From assembly GCA_036508135.1 (NCBI GenBank), contig DATCHW010000057.1, positions 1-62,442 on the forward strand: a stretch of DNA of 62,442 nucleotides. Reading direction: 5' to 3'. Positions 17,640-25,975 of this stretch are shown one piece after another. Below the pieces are notes generated by a model. The model made no database searches. It was not told where the DNA came from and worked only from the letters and a program-made list of their open reading frames with translations. The stretch's first letter is position 1. Every line of letters begins with the position of its first letter. The position numbers and the translations under genes were made by a program. The stretch is from DATCHW01 sp036508135. GTDB lineage: Bacteria; Bacteroidota; Ignavibacteria; Tepidaquicellales; Tepidaquicellaceae.

Positions 17640-17823
17640 AAAGGAAAGAGTTTGTTAAATTGCTCGAAAAACAAAAATGTACTCTTTTCGTGAAGGCGGT
17701 AACCATTCAATTTTTCTTAATACTGTAAACAATAAAATATCTGCTGTTCCAAGACACTCCGAAATAAAGGATTTACTCTGCAAGAAAATATGTAAAGATC
17801 TTGGAGTTATTTTCAAAAAATAA
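17636..17823 (+). pseudogene. hicA: HicA-family toxin, frameshifted
   Basis: Frame one from TTG at 17636 reads LKRKEFVKLLEKQKCTLF, the HicA N terminus. The sequence then continues one frame over as REGGNHSIF...KISAVPRHSEIKD and KKICKDLG, ending at TAA 17821-17823. The conserved catalytic histidine (GGNHS) and the rest of the small dsRBD-like fold are all present. Restoring one T in the run at about 17687-17690 (CTTTTC to CTTTTTC) rejoins the frames. It could be true inactivation, slippage-dependent expression, or a homopolymer sequencing error. Position and sequence otherwise fit a hicBA module. Confidence 0.8.
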
Positions 17824-17859
17824 TTTTTTTTCTTAATATTCAGCAATCAATAAAATAAA

Positions 17860-18175
17860 AGAACCCCCGTAAGGGTGAAATATTTATAGCTAAAGAAATT
17901 TTCTCACGTTCCTAACCCCGTAGGGGTGACATTATACAATTAAGAACATTTAACACGAAGGGCACGGAGAAAAATAAAGAAAAAAAAGAAACCCCGTAGG
18001 GGTGAAATATTTGTAGCCAAAGAAATTCTCTCACGTTCCTAACCCCGTAGGGGTGACATTATACAATTAAGAACATTTAATACGAAGGGCACGAAGGAAA
18101 ATAATTAATAATTTTGAACGGAGTGAAATCCCGATGAACACGGGAACCGAAAGAAACCCCGGAGGGGTGGGCAAG
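17860..18175. repeat. Family A repeats, tandem ~130-bp units
   Basis: Five cores (near 17864, 17916, 17994, 18045 and 18155) occur in two nearly identical ~130-bp units that include the linker AAATTCTCTCACGTTCC and the tail GACATTATACAATTAAGAAC. A reversed family F segment follows (18095-18145). No gene is seen between 17824 and 18691. Confidence 0.8.
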
Positions 18176-18289
18176 CCATGGATAAAAAAATAATAATTTT
18201 CCTCTCGATTCGAAAGCTGACCTTCGAATCGTTTATTCATCAGTGTAATTAGCCTAATCAATTTTTTCAGTGATTTCGGTGATAAAAAA

Positions 18290-18327
18290 ATAATGCCCGG
18301 GTAAATGAGGAAGAAACCCAGGCATTA
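18290..18327 (-). terminator. Rho-independent terminator of the 18.7-kb T9SS gene
   Basis: Minus-strand stem TAATGCCTGGGT/CCCGGGCATTA followed by a T-run (plus-strand A-run at 18283-18290). It is nearly identical to the terminator at 9373-9410, and the base order around it is also shared between the two loci. Confidence 0.8.
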
Positions 18328-18363
18328 TTGTATATTATTCCTCTATGAGAAGGAAAAAAATCA

Positions 18364-18547
18364 ATTAGTTGCTAGTTGCTAGTGGTTAGTTGTTAGTTAT
18401 AAGTAGTTAGTTGTTAGTGGTAATAACCAACAACCAACAACCAACAACCAACAACCAATAACCAATAACCAACAACCAACAACCAATAACCAATAACCAA
18501 CAACTAACAACCAATAACTGCTACAATCATTTCACCCCTATGGGGTT
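18364..18547. repeat. Heptamer repeats and reversed family A core
   Basis: TTAGTTGCTAG/TTAGTTGTTAG heptamers (18364-18422) are followed by complementary AACCAACAACCAA heptamers (to about 18518), then a reversed family A core at 18528-18547. The same order of elements is found 3' of the gene at 9711. Confidence 0.75.
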
Positions 18548-18619
18548 AAGAACATAATTGCTTTTTACGTCTCACATCCTCACTTACTCACTTATTCACT
18601 TTTTCACCTACTCACTTAT

Positions 18620-18702
18620 TTACTTTATTAAAACTGCTTTCTTTGTTCCCGATACACTTCCTTATCGGGATTTCTGATTAAATGACCATCGTCATTTAAT
18701 CA
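18620..18702 (-). repeat. Inverted duplication across a stop codon plus an orphan tail remnant
   Basis: TGATTAAATGAC (18675-18686), a 4-nt loop and GTCATTTAATCA (18691-18702) form a perfect 12-bp hairpin that contains the last codons and TGA of the gene at 18692. Beyond it, a CCCGAT/ATCGGG hairpin (18648-18670) is followed on the minus strand by codons for GTKKAVLIK and a TAA (18620-18646). This is the same ending as the paralogue at 9711. The layout suggests the original C terminus was displaced by an insertion or recombination. Confidence 0.6.
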
Positions 18703-21241
18703 TCAACATTTTTTTTGTTGCTGTGAAATTTCCCGCGGTGAATCTATAGAAATACGCTCCGCTCGAGAGATTTCCTGCATTCACCTGAGCCGTATAATAT
18801 CCAGCCGGTTTCTGTTCGTTCACGATTGTAAGCAATTCACGACCGCTCATATCATATAACTTCAGAGAAACCTTGCTGTCAAACGGCAAATCAAAATCAA
18901 TCTTTGTTGTGGGATTGAAAGGATTCGGATAGTTCTGTGAAATATCATACTTCGTTGGAACTCCGATTTCGATTGTACCATTTAGATTGTGATATTCAAA
19001 GTTACCGTTGTTATCAATTTGTTTCAATCTGTAATTATATTTCCCTGTATTGAGTTTTCTGTCATCGAATGTGTAATTAGTAGGAGTAGTCTTTGTTCCG
19101 TTACCGGTAACGTATCCAACCTTAGTCCAACTGCCATTGGCATTCTGAGCGAAGCGAAGAATCTCAAACCCCGAGTTATTATTTTCAGATGCCGTTGTCC
19201 ATTTAAGCTGAACATCTCTTCCGTTATTATTTGAAGTGAATGAAGATATCATAACTGGTAATGGTGCATCGCTGTCTGTATAAGAAAAATGAGAAAAGCT
19301 TGATAAACCGTAAACGGTAATGGTTTTATTTCCTGCGTCAATTGTATATTGTCCCGGCAATGTTCCCGTAATTAGATATGGAGTCCAAGTACTGCTTCCG
19401 TCTCCTTTGGTGAGACGCAGATTTGAGGCGACAATGTTAAAGAATTGATTTGCTTGGTAATAAAAAGTTATATCGTAAGTAGAAATTGTCCCCGCATCTT
19501 TTGTTAAAGTATAATAGCAATTGGAATAATGGTTTCCGTTGGTTCCATAAGTTGGATTTGTCCCAGGATAATATTTCAAGTGTAATTCCGTTAACGTAGG
19601 ATAAGTAATTCCCGTTCCGTGCCATTTTATTTTTGCAATTGTCTTACCGAAGAAAGTAAATGTTGTTGTTACTCCGTCAGCAGGAGCGTTATCGCCGGTC
19701 AAATCATTTGGAGTGCTTGTAGGTGTAAATTCATAAGCGCCAATATCCGGAGCACCCTCTGAAACTAACGAAGGTCTGGATGCTCCTGCAAAATCAGTTG
19801 TTATTGTTGATATCTGCATTGCATTACCACTCAATGTCCAACTATTAGAATTTGCAGGGTCAGGGGTTAAATCAGTAGTGGATGTAAATCCCGGATCACC
19901 TGAAACTGAATATGCATCTTTACCTGTCACTGTTTGCCATAAAGCAAGCGTATTTCTATCAGCTGTATAATAACCGACATTATTATTTATTCCGGTTGTT
20001 AAAATATAATAATCATTATTTGAAACCGTACCTAAGGTTCCGGTATTAAAATATATACAATATCTCTTAGAAGTAGCACCTGCAGTAGAATAGTTTGTAA
20101 ATATATTGTTTTGAACGTTAATTGTTCCTCCGCCAATGTAAAATGCGGTACTCGAAGGAGCAGCATCTTCTCCGATTCTAACTGAATTATAATAAAAATT
20201 ACCGGTTCCAGTACCTACACCGACGGCTATCCCTTTAATTACCTGAGTTGCATTTGCAGAAGTAATCCCGTGATAAAGCTCACAGACAAAATTGTTATAA
20301 ATGTTGCAAATACTCGATGAATTAATATCCGTTCTAATGCCATAAATAACTGATGAAGTAGAGGTACTTGTGGAATTAATATCGTGAACTTTATTATTAT
20401 ATAAATTACTTGTACCTTGAATTGATTCAAAGTATATACCATAAACAGCGACAGAAGAAGTAACAGTAACATTTCTTACTTCATTTCCAAAAACATTAAC
20501 ACCACTTACATAAATCATCCTGATTCCATTTGTTGAAGATGAGCCATAACCGATGTCATTAGCTGTTGAAGCACCTATAGTGCAATTACTAATCTCAGTA
20601 TTCAAATTGGGAAATGTTACACCGTCTCCTGCATCATAAATTCCTTGATAAGAATTTTCAACGGTAATACTTTGAATTTTATTATAAGAATTTGCACCGG
20701 AAGCAGCGGTTAGTGTAGTTGCAACATTGAGATAAATTCCCCGCGAAGACGTATTTTCTCTGTTTAGTGTTATTTTAGAATTTTTAATTGTATTATATTG
20801 AGCACCATTTGTAGCAGAGGCATTGTAAATATAATATCCGTATTCGACTGCAGAGCCGGTATTTATTGTTATATCTATACCATCAAAAGTTATATAGTCG
20901 CCTCCTGCGATTTTAATTCCCGCGTCGTTTGTTGCGATTGTTCCAGTTGGTTTAATAATCGGATTTACACCTGAACCATTTTTTTGAAAAATTATTTGAT
21001 TTCCACTTGTCCCTGTTGCGGTTATAATTGGGCAATCTTCTGTTGATGTAAATCCAGCATCCACATTGAATGTTACACCGCCTGTTCCTACGCCTTGTGA
21101 ATTTAAAGCATTTATTGCAGCACTTAAAGTTGCATAATTACCCGGTATATTTTTTGTCCCTGTGAGCTGTGCATTTGAACTTTGTGCAAATACGATGGCA
21201 ATAAAACCTATCGACATTAAAAAAGTAAATAGTTTTTTCAT
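18692..21241 (-). CDS. Secreted beta-helix protein with type IX sorting tail
   Basis: 849-residue exported protein. The signal peptide ends near VFAQSSNAQ. Then comes a parallel beta-helix region (about 30-500) with short strands of the DYITFDGIDITI and YNTIKNSKITL type, as in pectate-lyase-like or polymorphic outer-membrane proteins. A non-helical beta module follows (~510-655), then a fibronectin-like domain and the sorting tail QNYPNPFNPTTKIDFDLP, ending KKMLMIK. The last ~190 residues match the gene at 9711 closely. Codons at 19134-19165 (RFAQNANG) use a repeat identical to intergenic DNA near 59200. Stop is TGA inside a perfect hairpin. Probable surface or released adhesin or enzyme; no catalytic residues recognised. 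Confidence 0.85.
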   Translation of the reverse strand: MKKLFTFLMSIGFIAIVFAQSSNAQLTGTKNIPGNYATLSAAINALNSQGVGTGGVTFNVDAGFTSTEDCPIITATGTSGNQIIFQKNGSGVNPIIKPTGTIATNDAGIKIAGGDYITFDGIDITINTGSAVEYGYYIYNASATNGAQYNTIKNSKITLNRENTSSRGIYLNVATTLTAASGANSYNKIQSITVENSYQGIYDAGDGVTFPNLNTEISNCTIGASTANDIGYGSSSTNGIRMIYVSGVNVFGNEVRNVTVTSSVAVYGIYFESIQGTSNLYNNKVHDINSTSTSTSSVIYGIRTDINSSSICNIYNNFVCELYHGITSANATQVIKGIAVGVGTGTGNFYYNSVRIGEDAAPSSTAFYIGGGTINVQNNIFTNYSTAGATSKRYCIYFNTGTLGTVSNNDYYILTTGINNNVGYYTADRNTLALWQTVTGKDAYSVSGDPGFTSTTDLTPDPANSNSWTLSGNAMQISTITTDFAGASRPSLVSEGAPDIGAYEFTPTSTPNDLTGDNAPADGVTTTFTFFGKTIAKIKWHGTGITYPTLTELHLKYYPGTNPTYGTNGNHYSNCYYTLTKDAGTISTYDITFYYQANQFFNIVASNLRLTKGDGSSTWTPYLITGTLPGQYTIDAGNKTITVYGLSSFSHFSYTDSDAPLPVMISSFTSNNNGRDVQLKWTTASENNNSGFEILRFAQNANGSWTKVGYVTGNGTKTTPTNYTFDDRKLNTGKYNYRLKQIDNNGNFEYHNLNGTIEIGVPTKYDISQNYPNPFNPTTKIDFDLPFDSKVSLKLYDMSGRELLTIVNEQKPAGYYTAQVNAGNLSSGAYFYRFTAGNFTATKKMLMIK

Positions 21242-21657
21242 TTTAAGTTTTCCTTTTCTTCGTTTTAGAGTTTATAGAATATTATTTAGTTTTTTTACAC
21301 AATAAATTTATTGTGAATCGCGCTTTCTTGAGTATGTGTAACTCTTCCTTGTTTACTTTTTGAATAAAAAAAATTTTGAGTTTTACACCACGGAATTCAG
21401 AATTTCCGATGTATATTAACCTTACTTTTTAAAACATTGGTTTTCTAAAAAAATATTCCCTCTGACGCTGTTACTTTGCTTAATCCCTGCGGCTTGCCCG
21501 CCTCAAAAATCACATTTAATTAATACTTGAAGGTTTTTTGCTTCTCTTCTTGCTTTGTAACGCTATTTTTTTTACAGATTTAATGCTTTCTAGAATAGAT
21601 TGTGTTGAAGCAAAAAGCATTATATTTAATATTATGGAAAATTATTAATTATTTCAA
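21242..21657 (-). promoter_or_regulatory. Promoter and ~380-nt conserved leader of the 18.7-kb T9SS gene
   Basis: TTG (21655-21657), 20 nt, then TAATATTA (21627-21634), six of eight to TAnnTTTG. The stretch between and just after the boxes aligns base for base with most of the promoter at 13401-13431. Leader blocks shared in order with that locus include AAGCATTAAATC, AGCGTTAC, a GCAGGGATT-like block, AACAGCGTCAGAG, ATCGGAAATTCTGAATTCC and GGAAGAGTTACACATACTC. Conservation over nearly 400 nt of non-coding sequence is the main evidence of function. Confidence 0.6.
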
Positions 21658-21689
21658 TTTAAAAATACGGGGAGAAATTGAGAACAGAA

Positions 21690-21870
21690 AGAAACCCTGA
21701 AAGGGTGGAATATTTGTAGCCAAAGAAGGTAAGTAGTGAGTAGGTAAGAAGGTAAGTAGGTAAGAAGGTAAGAAGTAAAGAACAAAGATAGAGAAAGAAA
21801 CCCCGTAGGGGTGAAATATTTGTAGCCAAAGAAATTCTCTCACCTATCTAACCCCGTAGGGGTGAAATTC
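21690..21870. repeat. Family A repeats
   Basis: Cores near 21694 (diverged, CCCTGAAAGGG), 21804 and 21850 with the usual purine-rich and CTCTCACC linkers. A degraded family C hairpin follows at 22009-22055. No gene is seen from 21242 to 22239 apart from the leader described. Confidence 0.75.
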
Positions 21871-22008
21871 TATAAATGAAGAGCATTCACCTCTCCGAAA
21901 AGACGGCGGGCAGGCACGAAGAAAACGATTAATAATTAGTCCCGATTCACGGGTTCATTCCAAAGAAATCGGGACAGGCAGGGGGATTCGAAAACAGAAC
22001 GGAAGGAA

Positions 22009-22055
22009 ACTCATCCGGTGAACAATCAGTAGTGTCGGTAATTCACCTGATGAGA
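22009..22055. repeat. Family C hairpin, degraded copy
   Basis: Arms ACTCATCCGGTGAA and ATTCACCTGATGAG with a shortened loop relative to the other four copies. Confidence 0.65.
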
Positions 22056-22239
22056 TATTGGTTTTAAGATCCTGAAATAAATTCAGGATGACAAGAAAGG
22101 GTATTCAATTCTTTACATTCTGTCTGGTTTTTCCAGCTTCGTGGTGTTTTTATTTTCATTTGCTTTATATTTTTCTGATTGTATTTTAGAACTTCAAAGC
22201 TGTTGATATAGTTTAGAGAGTTAAATAATAAAACTTTTT

Positions 22240-22704
22240 ATGAAAAAATGGTTTAAGATTATATCGGTTATCCTGATTATCGGTTTTATCGGAATACAAT
22301 TCGTAAGACCGGATAAAAAAAATCCTGTCACGGAAAAAGCGAGGGATATCACATCCTTTGTTCACGTACCTGCCGAAGTGATGCAGGTGATCGAGCGTTC
22401 GTGCTACGATTGCCATTCAAACTTTACACACTGGCCCTGGTACAGCAATATTGCACCCGTATCCTGGCTCGTGGCTAACGATGTGAGCGAAGGCAGGGAA
22501 CATATGAATTTTTCCGAATGGGATAAAAATAATATCACTGACCAAATTTCTTTTTTGGATGATATTTGCAAAAGGGTGAAAAAGGGTGATATGCCATTAG
22601 GTAAATATACTATACTACATCCCGATGCAAAGCTTAGCGATGCGGATAAGCAATTGCTATGCAAATGGGCAAATGCTGCATCGGACTCGCTGATGGGTAA
22701 TTGA
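22240..22704 (+). CDS. Membrane-anchored haem-binding domain protein
   Basis: 154-residue protein with one N-terminal membrane segment (residues 5-21) and a periplasmic haem-binding domain of the PF14376 type. CYDCH at 55-59 is the c-type haem attachment motif. HWPWYSNIAPVSWLVANDV and the later MPLGKY are typical of the family, which is common in Bacteroidota. Expected role is electron transfer or redox sensing in the periplasm; a partner is not obvious. The gene stands alone, with repeats on both sides. The start ATG at 22240 puts the anchor at the extreme N terminus, as in relatives. Confidence 0.85.
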   Translation: MKKWFKIISVILIIGFIGIQFVRPDKKNPVTEKARDITSFVHVPAEVMQVIERSCYDCHSNFTHWPWYSNIAPVSWLVANDVSEGREHMNFSEWDKNNITDQISFLDDICKRVKKGDMPLGKYTILHPDAKLSDADKQLLCKWANAASDSLMGN

Positions 22705-22768
22705 TTTTCAAGCTAAATCAGGTATTAAACCCAATTACATATTTTTATGATAACTTATTGCTTTTTTA

Positions 22769-22818
22769 GCAGAGTCTCCCTGTCCTGTCCCGACCTGTCA
22801 GGATTTTGGGGACTCTGC
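22769..22818. repeat. GCAGAGTC/GACTCTGC hairpin
   Basis: Arms GCAGAGTC (22769-22776) and GACTCTGC (22811-22818) enclose a diverged spacer. The same arms bracket the first unit of the tandem array at 22914-23190, so this looks like a parent element of that array. Confidence 0.65.
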
Positions 22819-22913
22819 GTTAAAGGCTAATGAGAACAAGAAAATTTAACAAAGATACATTTTTGAAGTAACAACACATTACTTAAAGGCTAAAGATTTA
22901 ATTGAATTATAAC

Positions 22914-23190
22914 GCAGAGTCATCTGACGAATAAATTCGTCAGAGAGACTCTGCTTAAAAAGAATTGAATAAATTCGTTAAAGAGACTCTGCTTAAAAAG
23001 AATTGAATAAATTCGTCAATGAGACTCTGCTTAAAAAGAATTGTATAAATTCGTCAGAGAGACTTTGCGTAAAAAGAATTGAATAAATTCGTCAGAGAGA
23101 CTCTGCGTAAAAAGAATTGAATAAATTCGTCAGAGAGACTCTGCGTAAAAAGAATTGAATAAATTCGTCAGAGAGACTCTGCGTAAAAAG
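22914..23190. repeat. 38-bp tandem repeat array upstream of mtaB
   Basis: Seven units of 38 bp (AATAAATTCGTCAGAGAGAC followed by TCTGCGTAAAAAGAATTG) run head to tail. The last three are identical; earlier ones differ at one to three positions. The first unit is preceded by GCAGAGTC-A-TCTGAC, giving a nested palindrome with a perfect TCTGACGAAT-AA-ATTCGTCAGA core. There are no unique spacers, so it is not a CRISPR array. It ends 87 bp before the mtaB start. Elsewhere in 22705-23277 no gene is seen. Confidence 0.85.
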
Positions 23191-23277
23191 AAAGTATGTT
23201 GATTCTGAAAATCGGTAAAAGCCTTTTCTGATTTCAAAATCCCTTTTTACACCGTGTGAAAATAATTAAATTATATA

Positions 23278-24642
23278 ATGGCAAGAACGGTATCTTTACA
23301 TACATTAGGATGTAAACTGAATTACAGCGAGACTTCCACTATTGCAAAACAATTTTCCGTTAACGGGTTCGAAATAAAAGAATACGGAGAAGCGGCGGAC
23401 GTGTTTGTGCTTAATACCTGCACCGTTACGGAAAATGCAGACAGGGAATGCCGTCAGATAATAAGAAGCGTGATAAGGAATAATCCATCGTCGTACATTA
23501 TTATAACCGGCTGCTATGCACAGCTCCAGCCGGAAGATATTGCAAAGATAGAGGGTGTTGATTTAATTCTCGGTGAGAATGAAAAGTTTAAGATATTTGA
23601 ATACGTAAGCGACTTCGAGAAAAAAGAACTGTCCTGCAATGTGGTGATTTCATCAGCTTCAGGAAATATAAGCGATTTCGGCGAAGCGTTTTCCGCTGAC
23701 ACAGATTCAAGGACCCGTGCATTCCTGAAAATTCAGGATGGATGCGATTACAGTTGTTCGTATTGCACTATTCCTCTTGCCCGCGGCAGTTCAAGAAGCC
23801 TTGAACCAACCAGGGTGATAGAAAATGCAAAAAAACTTGTCGATACCGGCTACAGGGAAATTATCCTTACGGGCGTGAATACAGGTGATTACAGATACTC
23901 CGGCGAAGGAATGAACGAATGGAAACTGATAAATATTCTCTACGAACTTGATAAATTGAATATTGACAGAATCAGAATTAGCTCCATCGAGCCGAACCTT
24001 CTGACGGATGAGATAATTGCTTTGTATAAATCGTCCCCTAAATTCTGCAACCATTTTCACATTCCTTTGCAGAGCGGGAATGAAGAGGTTTTAAAAATGA
24101 TGAAGAGAAGATATAAAAATGAATTTTTCAGGGATTTGGTTTATAAACTAAAAGACGGAATAAAAGACGTTGGCATCGGAGTCGATGTGATAGTTGGTTT
24201 TCCGGGAGAAACAGATGAATATTTTGAAACCACACTAAAATTTCTGGAGGAATTGCCTATAATGTATCTTCATACATTTAGTTACTCCGAAAGAAAAAAT
24301 ACCGCATCGGTTAATCTGCCGGGAAAAGTGGAAATAAGCAAAATAAAAGACAGAAGCAGGATACTGAGGTACTTATCGTTGAGCAAAAGATTTGATTTTT
24401 ATACAAAATATCTCGGTACGCATCAGAAGGTGCTATTTGAATCAAAAAAAGATAACGGATATATTGAAGGATACACTACGAATTATATCAGAGTAAAAGT
24501 GAAAGCAGGCGAAGCGGTAGAAAACAGTATATCGGACGTAATACTCACGAGAAACGAACTGAACGCATTACCCTCACTATTAAAAGGAGTGGTACCGCTT
24601 GAAGGAGAGATAATAAAAAGGGAAACAGAAATAATTTCATAA
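23278..24642 (+). CDS. mtaB: tRNA t6A37 methylthiotransferase MtaB
   Basis: Radical-SAM methylthiotransferase converting N6-threonylcarbamoyladenosine 37 of tRNA to its 2-methylthio form. At 454 residues it has the three-domain layout. The N-terminal domain has cluster cysteines C12 (LGCKLN), C48 (NTCTVT) and C79 (TGCYAQ). The radical-SAM core has CDYSCSYC giving C156, C160 and C163. The C terminus is a TRAM-like domain, with VLFESKKDNGYIEGYTTNYI. LGCKLNYSE and the overall length separate it from MiaB and RimO. It heads a run of closely spaced genes (sixA starts 16 bp downstream). A 38-bp tandem repeat array lies in its upstream region. Confidence 0.93.
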   Translation: MARTVSLHTLGCKLNYSETSTIAKQFSVNGFEIKEYGEAADVFVLNTCTVTENADRECRQIIRSVIRNNPSSYIIITGCYAQLQPEDIAKIEGVDLILGENEKFKIFEYVSDFEKKELSCNVVISSASGNISDFGEAFSADTDSRTRAFLKIQDGCDYSCSYCTIPLARGSSRSLEPTRVIENAKKLVDTGYREIILTGVNTGDYRYSGEGMNEWKLINILYELDKLNIDRIRISSIEPNLLTDEIIALYKSSPKFCNHFHIPLQSGNEEVLKMMKRRYKNEFFRDLVYKLKDGIKDVGIGVDVIVGFPGETDEYFETTLKFLEELPIMYLHTFSYSERKNTASVNLPGKVEISKIKDRSRILRYLSLSKRFDFYTKYLGTHQKVLFESKKDNGYIEGYTTNYIRVKVKAGEAVENSISDVILTRNELNALPSLLKGVVPLEGEIIKRETEIIS

Positions 24643-24657
24643 AAGAAAAAATAAAAA

Positions 24658-25149
24658 ATGAAAATCTTTTTAGTAAGACACGGCGAAGCGATAGACTATG
24701 AAACCGAGAGTGTAAAGAATGATGCAAACCGTTTTATTACACCCAAGGGACGCAAGGTATCAAGGAATGTTTTTAAAAAACTCAGGAGTGAATTTTCCGG
24801 CTTAGAGGTAATTTTTACGAGTCCTTTGACAAGGGCTCTTCAAACGGCGGAGATACTTGCAAACTCTGTTAAGTTCGAGAACGATGTAGAGATAGCGAAT
24901 GAGTTAATCACTCCCGGGTCGGTGGAAAACGTAACCCAACTGATAAAAAGAAATTCCCGTTATGGTTCGCTTGCCATCGTCGGACACGAACCGATGATGA
25001 GTATGCTTGTGCAGGCACTTTCCGACAGAAAGGAAAATTTATTTTCTTTTAAAAAATCGGGGGTTTGCTGTATTGATCTTGATACGAAAGAACAAACAGG
25101 GAAATTCCTCTGGTACTATGATCCGAAACTGCAGGATTTTATTAAATAA
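24658..25149 (+). CDS. sixA: SixA-type phosphohistidine phosphatase
   Basis: 163-residue histidine phosphatase of the phosphoglycerate-mutase superfamily. The catalytic motif RHG is at residues 7-9 (FLVRHGEA), the phosphate-binding Arg lies in SPLTRALQTAE, and the second histidine is in IVGHEPM. SixA removes phosphate from histidine-containing phosphotransfer proteins; the small size and this layout fit SixA better than metabolic mutases. No phosphorelay partner is in the window, so the substrate is inferred only by family. It follows mtaB by 15 nt and is followed by an ABC ATPase gene starting 19 nt after its stop. Confidence 0.85.
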   Translation: MKIFLVRHGEAIDYETESVKNDANRFITPKGRKVSRNVFKKLRSEFSGLEVIFTSPLTRALQTAEILANSVKFENDVEIANELITPGSVENVTQLIKRNSRYGSLAIVGHEPMMSMLVQALSDRKENLFSFKKSGVCCIDLDTKEQTGKFLWYYDPKLQDFIK

Positions 25150-25168
25150 AAAGAGACGGAAGATTTTT

Positions 25169-25975
25169 TTGAGTAAACTTATTGAAATAAACAATCTGAG
25201 TTTTTCCTACGGCGGAAATAATTTTGGATTACAGGACATCAATTTTTCTGCGGAGAAGAATGACTTTATTTCAATAATCGGGCGCAACGGTTCGGGAAAA
25301 TCGACCCTTGTAAAACTAATATCGAGGATATATAAAGGATACAAAGGTTCAATCACGCTTTCGGGAAGAGATATAAAGTCAATACACGATAAAGAATTTG
25401 CAAGGCAGGTGAGTTATTTACCTCAGACGGGAATTCTGATAAGCGATGAAATGACAGTATTCGAGCTTCTCCTGCTCGCAAGATATCCGTATAAGAAGTT
25501 TTCTGATTTTTCGTTTTCAAGCACCGACAAAAAAGTTGTTGAAGAAAGCACGAAGGCAACAAGGATAGAAGAATACAGTGAAAAATATTTTCACAAACTA
25601 TCCGGTGGTGAGAAGCAGAAGGTTTTAATTACGCTGGCGCTTGTGCAACTGGATATTACGTCCCCTCTTGAAGGAAAGGTGTTAATTATAGATGAACCGT
25701 TAACGTATCTTGACGTGAATTACCAGATGGAGATATTTTCTATACTGAACAAACTGAATAAGGAAAAAAATTTAACGATAATCATAATAACACACGACCT
25801 TAACCTTGCCCTCAAGTATACAAACAAATCCCTGCTGCTTGAATCCGGAAGGGTTATTTCCTATGAGGAAACAAAAAATGTGATAAATGAAGAAATATTG
25901 AAAAAACATTTTTTAATTAATTCCAAAATTGTTAAATTTGAGGACGAATTTCACATTAACTATAAAACACTATGA
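25169..25975 (+). CDS. ABC transporter ATP-binding protein (FecE/BtuD-like), orphan
   Basis: 268-residue ABC ATPase with Walker A GRNGSGKST, Q-loop YLPQTG, signature LSGGEKQKV, Walker B VLIIDEP and H-loop THDLNLAL. Overall resemblance is to importers of iron-siderophore or cobalamin type, but no permease or binding protein is nearby, so the substrate is unknown. The open frame extends upstream into sixA. The likely start is TTG at 25169, preceded by GACGGAAG and directly before SKLIEINNLSFSYGG, where the family begins. Its stop overlaps the next ATG (ATGA), implying coupling with the enoyl-CoA hydratase. Confidence 0.88.
   Translation: MSKLIEINNLSFSYGGNNFGLQDINFSAEKNDFISIIGRNGSGKSTLVKLISRIYKGYKGSITLSGRDIKSIHDKEFARQVSYLPQTGILISDEMTVFELLLLARYPYKKFSDFSFSSTDKKVVEESTKATRIEEYSEKYFHKLSGGEKQKVLITLALVQLDITSPLEGKVLIIDEPLTYLDVNYQMEIFSILNKLNKEKNLTIIIITHDLNLALKYTNKSLLLESGRVISYEETKNVINEEILKKHFLINSKIVKFEDEFHINYKTL

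Noticed and set aside
5400..22240. Integrated mobile element or prophage
   Set aside because: No integrase, transposase, phage structural gene, tRNA target or direct terminal repeats were seen despite many small palindromic repeats.
22914..23190. Possible CRISPR array
   Set aside because: Units are contiguous 38-bp copies with no unique spacers, and no cas genes are present.
25007..25168. Upstream ATG start for the ABC ATPase
   Set aside because: This stretch is an out-of-frame shadow of sixA; homology begins at SKLIEINNLSF after TTG 25169.
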